Positions 53,526-62,248 of a stretch of 64,000 nt of DNA are shown here, piece by piece. The notes under the pieces are model-generated. The model searched no databases and had not been told where the DNA came from. It worked only from the letters and a program-made list of their open reading frames with translations. The position numbers and the translations under genes were made by a program. The DNA comes from a virus. Every line of letters starts with the position of its first letter. Position 1 is the stretch's first letter. The stretch covers positions 124,001-188,000 of IMG/VR virus record IMGVR_UViG_3300027770_001980, one strand, 5' to 3'.

Positions 53526-54284
53526 ATGACCGAGAACGAAAACGAACGCCAAAAGATAGTAGAATATGTCAAAGCCATGTTAGGCGGTGGTATGATTGAC
53601 GTTGAACTTGACCCTGTACATTACAATACTGCAATTGACAGGGCATTAGCTAAATTCCGTCAAAGAAGCAGTAATGCATCTGAAGAAAGTTTTGGATTTT
53701 TAACCTTACAGTTAGATCAAAATGAATATATTCTACCACAGGAAGTCACTAATGTGCGCCAAATATTCCGACGTAGTATTGGTAGCAGATCAGGCGGCGG
53801 AAATGGTGGTACATTGTTTGAACCATTCAACTTAGCCTATAGTAACACATATCTACTAACCTCTACTAATATGGGTGGATTGGCTACATATTTTGCATTT
53901 GCCAGTTATCAGAAGTTAGTCGGTAAGATGTTCGGCAGTGAAATCAATTTCACATTTAACAAAACTACCAAGAAACTTACAGTTATGCAACGTCCGCGGG
54001 CAGAAGAAGAAGTCATGTTATGGTTATATAACTTCCGTCCGGACTTTAACTTAATGCAGGATCAGTTTGCAGGACAATGGCTCAAAGATTATGCATTAGC
54101 GACCTGTAAACTCATGCTTGGCGAAGCACGTGAAAAGTTTGGAAGTATCGCGGCACCATCTGGCACCACACAATTAAATGGTGCATCTCTTAAGGGTGAG
54201 GGTAAAGCTGAAATTGAAACACTTGAACTCGATTTGGTCAACTACAAAGATGGTGGAACACCATTAACATTTGTAATTGGCTAA
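53526..54284 (+). CDS. gp13: Neck protein gp13
   Basis: Neck subunit that binds the portal after packaging. The 252-residue protein has the family pattern IVEYVKAMLGGGMIDVELD, SEESFGFLTLQLDQNEYIL and EVTNVRQIFRRSIG. T4 gp13 has 309 residues. I take the ATG at 53526 because it follows the late box by five bases and gives the usual N terminus. An in-frame upstream ATG at 53430 lies inside gp14 and is unlikely. No Shine-Dalgarno is seen. Confidence 0.88.
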   Translation: MTENENERQKIVEYVKAMLGGGMIDVELDPVHYNTAIDRALAKFRQRSSNASEESFGFLTLQLDQNEYILPQEVTNVRQIFRRSIGSRSGGGNGGTLFEPFNLAYSNTYLLTSTNMGGLATYFAFASYQKLVGKMFGSEINFTFNKTTKKLTVMQRPRAEEEVMLWLYNFRPDFNLMQDQFAGQWLKDYALATCKLMLGEAREKFGSIAAPSGTTQLNGASLKGEGKAEIETLELDLVNYKDGGTPLTFVIG

Positions 54285-54341
54285 GGAAATATTGACACTG
54301 TAGCAAAAATGTAATAAATTATAGTATCACTTAGGGGTTCT

Positions 54342-55007
54342 ATGATTATTGGTTTTGTAGGGTTAATTGGTTCGGGCAAAGATACTGCTGCGGATTATTT
54401 GGTTAATTTTCACGGCTTTAGAAGAGATAGTTTTGCCAGCACTCTTAAAGATGCTGTCGCACATGTGTTTGGATGGGATCGAACGTTACTCGAAGGACGC
54501 ACAGCAGAAGCCCGAGAATGGAGAGAACAACGCGACGAATGGTGGTCTGCTCGTTTAGGCAAAAATATAACACCACGCTGGATCCTACAATATTGGGGTA
54601 CTGATTTATGTCGAGTAGGATTCCACGATGACATATGGGTTGCAAGTCTTGAGAATAAGATGCGTAAAACTGGTGATAATATTGTTATCAGTGATGTGCG
54701 TTTTCCTAATGAAATTCGGGCAATACACAATTCAGAAGGAATAGTAGTGCGTATTCAACGAGGATTAGATCCCGAATGGATGGATGCAGCGAAATCATAT
54801 AACCGTGGTCCTAACAGAAACTCTAAATGGTCGTTAAGCAAAGGTAAGTTAGATAAACTAAAAATACATGCAAGTGAATATTCCTGGGTAGGTAGTGATA
54901 TTGATTATACAGTAAACAATGACACCACAATAGATTCACTGTTTGATCAGATACATGCTATTGTTAAAGATCGGGTACCAGATCCCCTTGCCTCCAAGGC
55001 AGCTTGA
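54342..55007 (+). CDS. gp1: Deoxynucleoside monophosphate kinase gp1
   Basis: Phosphorylates dNMPs for phage DNA synthesis. The P-loop GLIGSGKDTAADYL is at residue 6. Substrate-domain segments (RDSFASTLKDAVAHVFGWDR, WILQYWGTDLCR) and ISDVRFPNE match the T4 gp1 family. At 221 residues it is close to T4 gp1 (241). The TTAGGGG upstream is a poor Shine-Dalgarno. The gene overlaps the end of a convergent HNH-like gene by 44 bases. Confidence 0.93.
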   Translation: MIIGFVGLIGSGKDTAADYLVNFHGFRRDSFASTLKDAVAHVFGWDRTLLEGRTAEAREWREQRDEWWSARLGKNITPRWILQYWGTDLCRVGFHDDIWVASLENKMRKTGDNIVISDVRFPNEIRAIHNSEGIVVRIQRGLDPEWMDAAKSYNRGPNRNSKWSLSKGKLDKLKIHASEYSWVGSDIDYTVNNDTTIDSLFDQIHAIVKDRVPDPLASKAA

Positions 55008-55299
55008 GTTTGTGTAATATTCGTTGACAGTTAGCACACACTGTCTTAAGATTTGTATACCTACAATTAGTTGGATTCCCGTCAATATAGAATACATTAA
55101 ACTGTTCTATATATTTAGAAGTAAAGCCACATTTATCGCATGTGGCTTTCTTTTTGTATCCTGATTTCTGCCATAGCGGGGTGCCATCCTTGCGGTGGCT
55201 GGCACAATGATCACATTTAGATCTGTAGAAGGCTCTACCTTCTTTATAATAGTTAACAGCAACGGGTCTTTGCCCGCATTCTTTACATAGATTTCTCAT
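54964..55299 (-). CDS. Zinc-ribbon/degenerate HNH-type protein
   Basis: A 111-residue protein with three Cys pairs: LCKECGQ, CDHCASH and CDKCGF, plus VCANCQR. The segment FNVFYIDGNPTNCRYTNLKT follows the HNH layout (V-H-H-I-D-G-N, then N-x-x-x-N-L), but the first His is Tyr and the last is Gln, so nuclease activity is doubtful. I place the start at ATG 55299, 29 bases after a TTAAATA box; an in-frame TTG at 55380 would add 27 residues. It lies convergent to gp1 and divergent from gp18. Confidence 0.72.
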   Translation of the reverse strand: MRNLCKECGQRPVAVNYYKEGRAFYRSKCDHCASHRKDGTPLWQKSGYKKKATCDKCGFTSKYIEQFNVFYIDGNPTNCRYTNLKTVCANCQRILHKLKLPWRQGDLVPDL

Positions 55300-55328
55300 A
55301 TGCGCCCTTTTGTTGCCCTTTTCACTTG

Positions 55329-55334
55329 TATTTA
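55329..55334 (-). promoter_or_regulatory. Late promoter-like box TTAAATA for the HNH-type gene
   Basis: TAAATA on the minus strand, 29 bases before ATG 55299. It supports that start rather than the TTG at 55380, which lies upstream of it. Confidence 0.4.
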
Positions 55335-55359
55335 ACCCCTTGTTTTTTTCAAGACCGGC

Positions 55360-55365
55360 TAAATA
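55360..55365 (+). promoter_or_regulatory. Late promoter box for tail sheath gp18
   Basis: GCTAAATA, 31 bases before the ATG at 55397, followed by TTAGGAG as Shine-Dalgarno. Confidence 0.6.
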
Positions 55366-55396
55366 ACTCAAGTAATCCAATTAGGAGATATTACAT

Positions 55397-58366
55397 ATGG
55401 CAACTTTGAATTCACCAGGCGTAAGCGTATCAGTAATTGACGAGAGTTTTTACACAACATCGGCTCCAGGCACCGTGCCTATGATATTTGTAGCGTCAGC
55501 ACAAGATAAAACAAATCCAAGTGGATCAACAGCACTCGGAACCACCGCAGCTAATGCTGGTAAAGTTTGGTTGATGACCAGCCAACGTGATCTAACCGAC
55601 ACGTTTGGAACACCGAAATTTTATACAGATGCAAGCGGAAATCCTCAACACGGAAACGAGTTGAACGAATATGGACTACAGGCAGCTTATAGTGCATTAG
55701 GTGTTAGTAGCCGTGCATATGTAGTTAGAGCAGATATTGACACCGGGATGTTAATTCCAACCAGTAATATACCAAAAGGTGAACCAGTTGGTGGTACATA
55801 TTGGGTCGATACTAATGCCAGCCAATATGGTATTAAAGAATGGAATAATACTACAAAGAAATTTACAGTTAAGACTCCATTGATACTAAACGACGATTCT
55901 ACATCAGACGAAATAGACATGGGAGAACCTACTTCCAATGTTGGTAAAGACGGCGATTACTGCATAGTAGTAACTAAAGATAATGAAAACAGTCTTTATC
56001 ATAGAGCAAGTGGTACTTGGAATTTAGTATATGACACCTTTGAAGGCGGCAAGTCTGTACAAATTAGTACACATTATGATTATCCTGATACAACCAGTTG
56101 GACAACAGGTAGTATATGGATTACCACAACAACAGCAACCAATGGAGCAAAATGGACTGTTAAGAGATATAATAGTGCATCTCAGGGATGGGATACTGTT
56201 ACTGCTCCTTTATACAGCAGTATTCCAGCAGCTACAAAAGCTATCGACGGAACCGGTGGACTAAACATCGCAACTGGTAGTGTATTCATCGAAACAGATT
56301 ATAATCAAAGTGATAGTCAAACAGCAACATTTAAATTATGGAGACGTGCTCATAAAGGTATTACCAGCATTGTTAGTGCAGCAAGCACTGCTGTTACTGC
56401 CAGCCAGGCGTATGACTTTAAAATTAGAGAAACCACAGCGGGTTCCGATACATGGAGTTCCTGGATCGATGGTACAGTCATGGGTGATGGAGCCAAGACA
56501 TTTGGATCAGCATTAGCAGACGCTATCAATTCAATGGGAACAGATAACATCTCGGCCAGTTATAATTCTACCACACACAAAATTACAGTAAGACATAATT
56601 TAGGTGGTGATTTTGAGATCCGAGATACTACCGATCCATTTTCGTCAGCAGGATTCACTGTATATAATACTGTAACCAAGACAGGTACCGATAATCTATA
56701 TACGCCTAACACAGGTGATCAAGGTGACAATGCAACTTTCTTAGCCACCAACTGGAAAGCATTAGTATACGAAGCTAAAAATGATGCTCCTTATACTACA
56801 CCATCGGATGGCACATTATGGTGCAATGCAACCCACGACGAAGTTGACATCATGATACACGATGGTTCAACATGGGTAGGATATGCCACCGTATATCCAG
56901 ATGCAGATCCACTTGGCCCTATCGTTGCGGTAATTGAGCCAATTGAACAAAGCGATGGTAGCGATCTTGTAGATGGAGATATTTGGGTATCTACTGCAAA
57001 CATGGATAGATACGGCAATGATCTTTATGTGTATGACTCAACTATCATGACTGGTAGCAAGTGGGTAGCACAGGATACAACAGATCAGTCAAGCCCAACA
57101 GGCTGGTTATTTGCAGATGCACGTTGGTCAAACAGCGGTACAGATGACTTCGAATATTTAGAAAGCATTCCTAATCTGTTAGTTAGCGATTACTTAGATC
57201 CCGATGCTCCTGATCCTGCATTATATCCAAAAGGTATGCGTTTATGGAATACACGTCGTAGTGGTAACAATGTTAAGAAATTCGTTTCTGGATACATTGA
57301 CATCACTGCTAACGATGGATTGAATACTCGCTATCAAGATGAAGATATGGCAGCTTACAATATCGATCGTTGGGTAAGTCAAAATAATGTTGCAGAAGAC
57401 GGGTCCGGTGTATTTGGCAGATTAGCACAAAGAGCACAGGTAGTCGCAGCCTTGAAAGAAACAATAGACACTAACTCATTGATTAGAGATACAGATACAG
57501 TAGTGTTTAATTTGATCGTAGCACCCGGATATTCTGAAGCTATTGCTAATATGGTTAGTTTCAACACTGATCGTGGAATCACCGCTTTCGTCATCGGTGA
57601 TACACCATTTAGATTAAAGCCAACTGGTACAGACTTAGCAGCCTACGGTAAAAATACTAATTTAGCATTGGATAACAATGACAAAGGTGCAGTCACACAT
57701 GATGAATACATGGCTATGTATTACCCAAGTGGTTATACCAATGATAATTCTGGTAACTATATTGTTGTTCCACCGAGCCACATGATGCTAAGAACATTCA
57801 TTAATAACGACAATAAGAGTTATGTATGGTTTGCTCCAGCTGGAACTCGTCGTGGTGGTATTGATAATGCTACAAGCGTTGGATATATTACTGAAGAAAA
57901 TGAATTCAAAACTGCGGCAATATATCAATCACTACGCGATGTTATGCAAGATCCAACAGTTCAACTTAACCCGATCGCTACACTGGTCGGCGCTGGTTTA
58001 GTAGCATTTGGTCAACGTACTCGTGCAAGAAATGCCAGCAGTTTAGATAGAGTTAATGTTGCTCGTTTAGTTTGCTACTTACGTCGTCAATTAGATATTC
58101 TTGCAAGACCATATTTGTTTGAACCTAACGATGCACAGACCCGTCGTGAGATCAAAGCGGCTGCAGAAAGTCTAATGCAAGAGTTAGTAGGACAACGAGC
58201 ATTATATGACTACATCGTAGTATGCGATGAAAGTAATAATACTCCTTCAAGAATTGACCGTAACGAATTGTACATGGATATTGCTATTGAACCTGTTAAG
58301 GCAATCGAGTTTATATACATTCCGTTGAGACTGAAAAATACTGGCGCAATCAAAGCTGGTTTATAA
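55397..58366 (+). CDS. gp18: Contractile tail sheath protein gp18
   Basis: Forms the contractile sheath. The N terminus LNSPGVSVSVIDESFYTTSA and the C-terminal half (VGYITEENEFKTAAIYQSLR, YLFEPNDAQTRREIKAAAES) are the T4-like sheath signature. The protein has 989 residues against 659 in T4. The extra length is a middle region (about residues 130-630) with repeated Gly-x-Tyr/Ile/Leu-Trp patterns (GGTYWVDTNAS, GSIWITTTTA, GTLWCNATHD, GDIWVSTANM) likely to lie on the tail surface. It has a strong AGGAG Shine-Dalgarno, and tandem stops TAATAG precede the gp19 promoter. Confidence 0.95.
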   Translation: MATLNSPGVSVSVIDESFYTTSAPGTVPMIFVASAQDKTNPSGSTALGTTAANAGKVWLMTSQRDLTDTFGTPKFYTDASGNPQHGNELNEYGLQAAYSALGVSSRAYVVRADIDTGMLIPTSNIPKGEPVGGTYWVDTNASQYGIKEWNNTTKKFTVKTPLILNDDSTSDEIDMGEPTSNVGKDGDYCIVVTKDNENSLYHRASGTWNLVYDTFEGGKSVQISTHYDYPDTTSWTTGSIWITTTTATNGAKWTVKRYNSASQGWDTVTAPLYSSIPAATKAIDGTGGLNIATGSVFIETDYNQSDSQTATFKLWRRAHKGITSIVSAASTAVTASQAYDFKIRETTAGSDTWSSWIDGTVMGDGAKTFGSALADAINSMGTDNISASYNSTTHKITVRHNLGGDFEIRDTTDPFSSAGFTVYNTVTKTGTDNLYTPNTGDQGDNATFLATNWKALVYEAKNDAPYTTPSDGTLWCNATHDEVDIMIHDGSTWVGYATVYPDADPLGPIVAVIEPIEQSDGSDLVDGDIWVSTANMDRYGNDLYVYDSTIMTGSKWVAQDTTDQSSPTGWLFADARWSNSGTDDFEYLESIPNLLVSDYLDPDAPDPALYPKGMRLWNTRRSGNNVKKFVSGYIDITANDGLNTRYQDEDMAAYNIDRWVSQNNVAEDGSGVFGRLAQRAQVVAALKETIDTNSLIRDTDTVVFNLIVAPGYSEAIANMVSFNTDRGITAFVIGDTPFRLKPTGTDLAAYGKNTNLALDNNDKGAVTHDEYMAMYYPSGYTNDNSGNYIVVPPSHMMLRTFINNDNKSYVWFAPAGTRRGGIDNATSVGYITEENEFKTAAIYQSLRDVMQDPTVQLNPIATLVGAGLVAFGQRTRARNASSLDRVNVARLVCYLRRQLDILARPYLFEPNDAQTRREIKAAAESLMQELVGQRALYDYIVVCDESNNTPSRIDRNELYMDIAIEPVKAIEFIYIPLRLKNTGAIKAGL

Positions 58367-58370
58367 TAGG

Positions 58371-58376
58371 TAAATA
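58371..58376 (+). promoter_or_regulatory. Late promoter box GGTAAATA for tail tube gp19
   Basis: It lies 22 bases before the ATG at 58399, with TAAGGAG as Shine-Dalgarno. Confidence 0.6.
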
Positions 58377-58398
58377 ACATAGATTAAGGAGCATTTAT

Positions 58399-59049
58399 AT
58401 GCCGGTTTCAAGTTTAAATAGATTTACAGTACCATTATCCGGAACACAAGGTGGCGGAACACAGGGACTGTTGATGCCAAAACTAAAGTATCGCTTTCGC
58501 GTTACTTTGGATCAGTTTGGTATTCCTGGACAACCAAGTACAGAATTAACCAAACAAGTTATTACTGTAAGTCGCCCGGAACTTACTTTTGATGATGCTA
58601 CATTGGAAGTATACAACAGTAGAATTAAGTATCTTGGTAAGCACAAGTGGGGCGATCCAAAATTAAAAATTCGTGATGATGCCAGTGGTGTTGTTAGTAA
58701 GAAAGTCGGTGAACAGTTACAGAAACAATTTGACTTCTTTGAGCAATCAGGTGCAGCATCTGGTATTGATTATAAGTTCAGAATGCGTGTAGAAATTCTC
58801 GACGGCGGCAATGGTGCTTACGAGCCTGTTACACTTGAAAGTTTTGAATTCTTAGGATGCTTTGTTAAACAAGTAACTTATCAAGGTGGTGACTACGCTT
58901 CTAATGACGCAATGGATATTGAAATGACTTTATCAGTTGATAATGTAATCCAGTTAGAAGCACCTGGTGGTGCTTCCAGCGGTATTGGATTAGATATCGG
59001 CAGAGTGGTTCGCCCACCAACCGCACAAGGTCTCGGTACAGGCGGTTAA
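58399..59049 (+). CDS. gp19: Tail tube protein gp19
   Basis: Forms the inner tube. The 216-residue protein has the family pattern PKLKYRFRVTLDQFG near residue 28, YNSRIKYLGKHKWGDPKLKI near 67 and ESFEFLGCFVKQVTYQGGDY near 145. T4 gp19 has 163 residues; N- and C-terminal tails are longer here. It follows the sheath gene and is closed by an intrinsic terminator, as suits a very abundant product. Confidence 0.94.
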   Translation: MPVSSLNRFTVPLSGTQGGGTQGLLMPKLKYRFRVTLDQFGIPGQPSTELTKQVITVSRPELTFDDATLEVYNSRIKYLGKHKWGDPKLKIRDDASGVVSKKVGEQLQKQFDFFEQSGAASGIDYKFRMRVEILDGGNGAYEPVTLESFEFLGCFVKQVTYQGGDYASNDAMDIEMTLSVDNVIQLEAPGGASSGIGLDIGRVVRPPTAQGLGTGG

Positions 59050-59070
59050 TCAATAACGTCCTCCAAGCAG

Positions 59071-59095
59071 AACCTGGCTTAAACCCCAGGTTTTT
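59071..59095 (+). terminator. Intrinsic terminator after gp19
   Basis: Seven-base stem AACCTGG/CCAGGTT with an eight-base loop, followed by TTTTTC. Confidence 0.85.
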
Positions 59096-59102
59096 CTTTG
59101 GC

Positions 59103-59108
59103 TAAATA
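59103..59108 (+). promoter_or_regulatory. Late promoter box for the tube-fold protein, leaderless
   Basis: GCTAAATA begins eight bases after the terminator T-run and ends five bases before the ATG at 59114. No Shine-Dalgarno is present. Confidence 0.6.
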
Positions 59109-59113
59109 ATAAT

Positions 59114-60346
59114 ATGAGTAATAGTCAAGCAAATGGATATTTAATAAACGCCGCCGGTGCTATAGGCAAACCTATCATGTCAGATTGGCAACATGCGAGT
59201 AAATTGTATGTTGATGAACTTTATAAAAGAGCTCCAAAATTTGGATTTCTTTATTTTGTAAATTTTAATATTGTTAGAAATGATACGATAATGGATCAAG
59301 GGTGGAAAGAGGAAGGATCCTATCAAGTTGGATTACTTGCTAAGAAAATTGATCTTCCTAAATTTTCAATCGAAACTGAAACATTAAATCAATATAACAG
59401 AAAAACAGTTATACAAAAAGGAATCAAATACAATAATATAAATGTAGAATTTCACGACGACCATGGAAATATTGCAAATAATCTCTGGGTAAATTACTAC
59501 AAACATTATTATTTTGATAGCCAACAACAACCAGAAGCATATCACGATACAAAATATCAAAATACAGATTATCAATACGGAAGATATAATAATGATTTAA
59601 AACCAAGTAATTTTTTCGGAACTATTGAAATATTTGTATTGAATCAAAAAAGATTTACAAAATATACATTGGTCAATCCAAAAATTACAGAGTGGAAACA
59701 CGACGAAGTAGCTCAAGATGCTGGTAGTAAAATTTTACAGAATAGCATGACTATAGCATATGAAAATGTTTTATATGATGAAGGCGTGGTTGATGCAGAT
59801 TTCGCAGGGCAGTTTTATGATAAAACACAAAGCCCTACGACACTTGGTCCAGACAATGAAGTTTTATATAAGAAGAGGCTTGAATCACCATTTGATAAAC
59901 CCGGCAAAGATACTGTGTTTAGCAACAGACCGCGCCCTCGTGGATTTGATAACGAGTTTGGAAAAAGAGACTTTAAAAAAGAGAAAGGTGCATTTCTTCC
60001 ATCTGGTAATTTTGATAAAACATATAATCCAAGAACGTATGGAGCAATACGACCTAAAGCACCAGGCCAATTTTCACTGATAGCAGGTATATTGATGAAC
60101 AATTATCTCAATCAAAATGGACTTACAAGACAAACTGCTACGGCATATAATATAGCAGGTAGTGTAATGAAGGCGACATTGAGTTCGGGTGCAGGAAAAT
60201 ATGCCGACCCACCAAGTACAGAAACAGCACCGGGTGTATTCCAATTGCCAGGCGGGGTTGGAATCAATATTTTCAAAGGATTTAATACCACAGTAGATGG
60301 TGGCATAAGAGCCAATCCTGCTGCTATATTATTCCCAAGCAGGTAA
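59114..60346 (+). CDS. Tail-tube-fold structural protein (gp54-like candidate)
   Basis: A 410-residue protein. Residues about 40-225 resemble the tail-tube fold (FGFLYFVNFNIVRND, LLAKKIDLPKFSIETETLNQ, NINVEFHDDHGNIANNLWVN, GTIEIFVLNQKRFTKYTLVN). Residues about 230-410 are polar and extended. It follows gp19 in the tail operon. T4 gp54, which seeds the tube on the baseplate, is one candidate; a tail-completion or second tube protein is another. The gene begins at a leaderless late promoter. Confidence 0.62.
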   Translation: MSNSQANGYLINAAGAIGKPIMSDWQHASKLYVDELYKRAPKFGFLYFVNFNIVRNDTIMDQGWKEEGSYQVGLLAKKIDLPKFSIETETLNQYNRKTVIQKGIKYNNINVEFHDDHGNIANNLWVNYYKHYYFDSQQQPEAYHDTKYQNTDYQYGRYNNDLKPSNFFGTIEIFVLNQKRFTKYTLVNPKITEWKHDEVAQDAGSKILQNSMTIAYENVLYDEGVVDADFAGQFYDKTQSPTTLGPDNEVLYKKRLESPFDKPGKDTVFSNRPRPRGFDNEFGKRDFKKEKGAFLPSGNFDKTYNPRTYGAIRPKAPGQFSLIAGILMNNYLNQNGLTRQTATAYNIAGSVMKATLSSGAGKYADPPSTETAPGVFQLPGGVGINIFKGFNTTVDGGIRANPAAILFPSR

Positions 60347-60351
60347 TAAAC

Positions 60352-60720
60352 ATGAAACAAACCTATTCAAATGTTCCATCGGAACCAAGTAGTAATGATA
60401 CTGTAAACGAATTTGATAATTTTTTATCAAGTAACACCGAATTGAGTCCAGCAGTATATTCATCAATGATAGGATTTTTTGTCAACAGAGGGTTTAGCGA
60501 AGTATCATCCGAGACCATAACAACTACTCTAATGACACAGGCTCAACAGGATAATTTCAATCCTATGGCTATTTTAGATACTTTAAGAGGATTGCAATCT
60601 GTTGAATTATCAAGCATAGTTTCTGAGATATTAAATTATAATAGATATAAAAGCAGTAGTTTAGGATATTCACAAAAATTCAGTCCTAATCAAGAAGTAT
60701 CAAGAAATATAATCGCATGA
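60352..60720 (+). CDS. Unknown virion-locus protein
   Basis: A 122-residue, Ser/Asn-rich, probably helical protein (LSPAVYSSMIGFFVNRGFSE, MAILDTLRGLQSVELSSIVS). It lies between the tube-fold gene and gp4 and overlaps the gp4 start by four bases (ATGA). A small conserved structural protein occurs at this place in T4-like aquatic phages. No motif gives a function. Confidence 0.58.
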   Translation: MKQTYSNVPSEPSSNDTVNEFDNFLSSNTELSPAVYSSMIGFFVNRGFSEVSSETITTTLMTQAQQDNFNPMAILDTLRGLQSVELSSIVSEILNYNRYKSSSLGYSQKFSPNQEVSRNIIA

Positions 60721-61154
60721 GTCTAAAGTTTAGCCAAATGGTATATCAGGTAAAGAATCCTGAAAAATACGTTGGCACCAAACTTCCATATTGTAGAAGC
60801 AGCTGGGAAACAACATTCTGTATGTTTTGCGATGGTAATCCCAGTGTACAACAATGGTCCAGCGAACCCGTTAAGATTCCCTATAGAGATCCATTAACAG
60901 GAAAAGCAACAGTCTATGTGCCTGATTTTCTGATCACATATGTTGATAAAAATATGAAAAAACATGCTGAGCTTATAGAAATTAAACCACGCAATCAAGC
61001 GGTATTAGAACATGTTGGAAAGAATGCATATAATCAAGCACAATATGTTAAGAATATGGCCAAGTGGGCTGCTGCTAATAAATGGGCACAACAACAAGGA
61101 TTAAAGTTTAGGGTGATTAACGAAACTGATATTTTTTCCAATACTAAAAAATAA
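60717..61154 (+). CDS. gp4: Head completion protein gp4
   Basis: Needed to finish filled heads before tail joining; the family has a nuclease-like fold. The 145-residue protein has VKNPEKYVGTKLPYCRSSWE, FCDGNPSVQQWSSEPVKIPY, VYVPDFLITYVDKNMKKHAE and LIEIKPRNQ, matching T4 gp4 (150 residues) nearly throughout. The E-x-K and preceding Asp resemble PD-(D/E)xK residues. It is coupled to the gene before it by an ATGA overlap. Confidence 0.93.
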   Translation: MSLKFSQMVYQVKNPEKYVGTKLPYCRSSWETTFCMFCDGNPSVQQWSSEPVKIPYRDPLTGKATVYVPDFLITYVDKNMKKHAELIEIKPRNQAVLEHVGKNAYNQAQYVKNMAKWAAANKWAQQQGLKFRVINETDIFSNTKK

Positions 61155-61167
61155 AATAAGTAATATT

Positions 61168-61644
61168 ATGACTAAACGACTTGAAGACCTACTAAACGTA
61201 GAACCCTCTGAACCTCTAATTACTCCTACAAGTGTAGATGCAACTCCGGTTACAACTATTGACATAGAGGATAAATTAGAAGAATTTGATAAAATCTCAG
61301 CCGCATTACCCCGTGTAAAAGGATTGGGCGATATCAGTGATGCAGAATTTGATTCATTGGCCGCAAAAGCAGAACAAGCATATGACGATCTAATGGACTT
61401 AGGAATGAATGTAGAAGCACGTTATGGTAGCAAGATGTTTGAAGTTGCTGCTACTATGATGACTGCTGCTATCACCGCTAAGAGCGCAAAGATTGATAAG
61501 AAATTAAAGATGATCGATCTACAGATTAAAAAGTTAGCAATTGATAGAAAAAACGGAAAAGAAGGAGAAACAGTAGAAGGAGAAGGATATATCCTTACTG
61601 ATAGAAATAGTATCCTTGCAAAGTTAAAAGATTTGAAATCTTAA
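61168..61644 (+). CDS. gp16: Small terminase subunit gp16
   Basis: Ring-forming regulator of DNA packaging. The 158-residue protein has the gp16 pattern: a disordered N terminus, then GDISDAEFDSLAAKAEQAYD, MFEVAATMMTAAITAKSAKI and KKLKMIDLQIKKLAIDRK coiled coils. T4 gp16 has 164 residues. In T4 it lies next to gp17; here two genes stand between them. The stop TAA is followed at once by the TAAATA box of the next gene. Confidence 0.9.
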   Translation: MTKRLEDLLNVEPSEPLITPTSVDATPVTTIDIEDKLEEFDKISAALPRVKGLGDISDAEFDSLAAKAEQAYDDLMDLGMNVEARYGSKMFEVAATMMTAAITAKSAKIDKKLKMIDLQIKKLAIDRKNGKEGETVEGEGYILTDRNSILAKLKDLKS

Positions 61645-61650
61645 TAAATA
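61645..61650 (+). promoter_or_regulatory. Late promoter box for the CTS-like protein, leaderless
   Basis: AATAAATA ending five bases before the ATG at 61656; no Shine-Dalgarno. Confidence 0.6.
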
Positions 61651-61655
61651 ATACT

Positions 61656-62246
61656 ATGAAAACATTTACTCAATACCTATCCGAGTCAACTAAAAAGTAT
61701 GACTTCCGCATTAAATTTGCTGGGGAGTTCACTACCGAGCAAGAAGCCTCAATGAAATCATTATTGAGCAAATATGCAGTTAGTGGCTTTAAAAAGACTG
61801 GCACTACTCCTATCCAAGCATTACCATTAGACTTTCCTCAAGTTAAAAACTGTGAAGTTAACATCTATGAAGTAGTGTTAGATTACCCTACTACACAGCA
61901 AGAACTTACTGAATACTTAACTTCAGAGTTGAAAGTCAGTAAAAGAAATTTAGTTGTTCGTAGTCCATTTGAACATACTGAAGAATATCAGCATACTGAA
62001 GAACCACGTAAAGGTGCATTGTTAGATGACCCAAACTATTCAGAAGCAGGTAGTCCTAAATTTGAGGATTACTATGGAGACAAGTATAACTCGGGTTTTG
62101 TTAAAGAGCTAAATGATATTCTTAAACTCCAACGCAAAGCACGTGGAGAAGAGATACCCACAGAAAGTGCCGCTAAATTTAATACCGACACTGAAGAAAA
62201 ACAAGCAAGCCTTTTAAAGTTTCAGGCCCAAGACCTAAGGAAATAA
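61656..62246 (+). CDS. Probable internal head protein with capsid-targeting-like N terminus
   Basis: A 196-residue protein. MKTFTQYLSES at the N terminus matches the T4 capsid-targeting sequence MKTYQEFIAE of internal proteins, including a terminal L-S-E site for gp21. Residues about 14-110 form an alpha/beta domain (FRIKFAGEFTTEQEASMKSL, VNIYEVVLDYPTTQQELTEY), about 110-150 are charged loops, and the end is helical. It lies between the terminase subunits under a leaderless late promoter. It may be packed in the head and ejected. The targeting signal is my inference from pattern. Confidence 0.65.
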   Translation: MKTFTQYLSESTKKYDFRIKFAGEFTTEQEASMKSLLSKYAVSGFKKTGTTPIQALPLDFPQVKNCEVNIYEVVLDYPTTQQELTEYLTSELKVSKRNLVVRSPFEHTEEYQHTEEPRKGALLDDPNYSEAGSPKFEDYYGDKYNSGFVKELNDILKLQRKARGEEIPTESAAKFNTDTEEKQASLLKFQAQDLRK

Positions 62247-62248
62247 TT

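Noticed and set aside
55300-55380. TTG at 55380 as start of the HNH-type protein
   Set aside because: It adds 27 residues lacking family features and lies upstream of a more fitting TTAAATA box and ATG at 55299.
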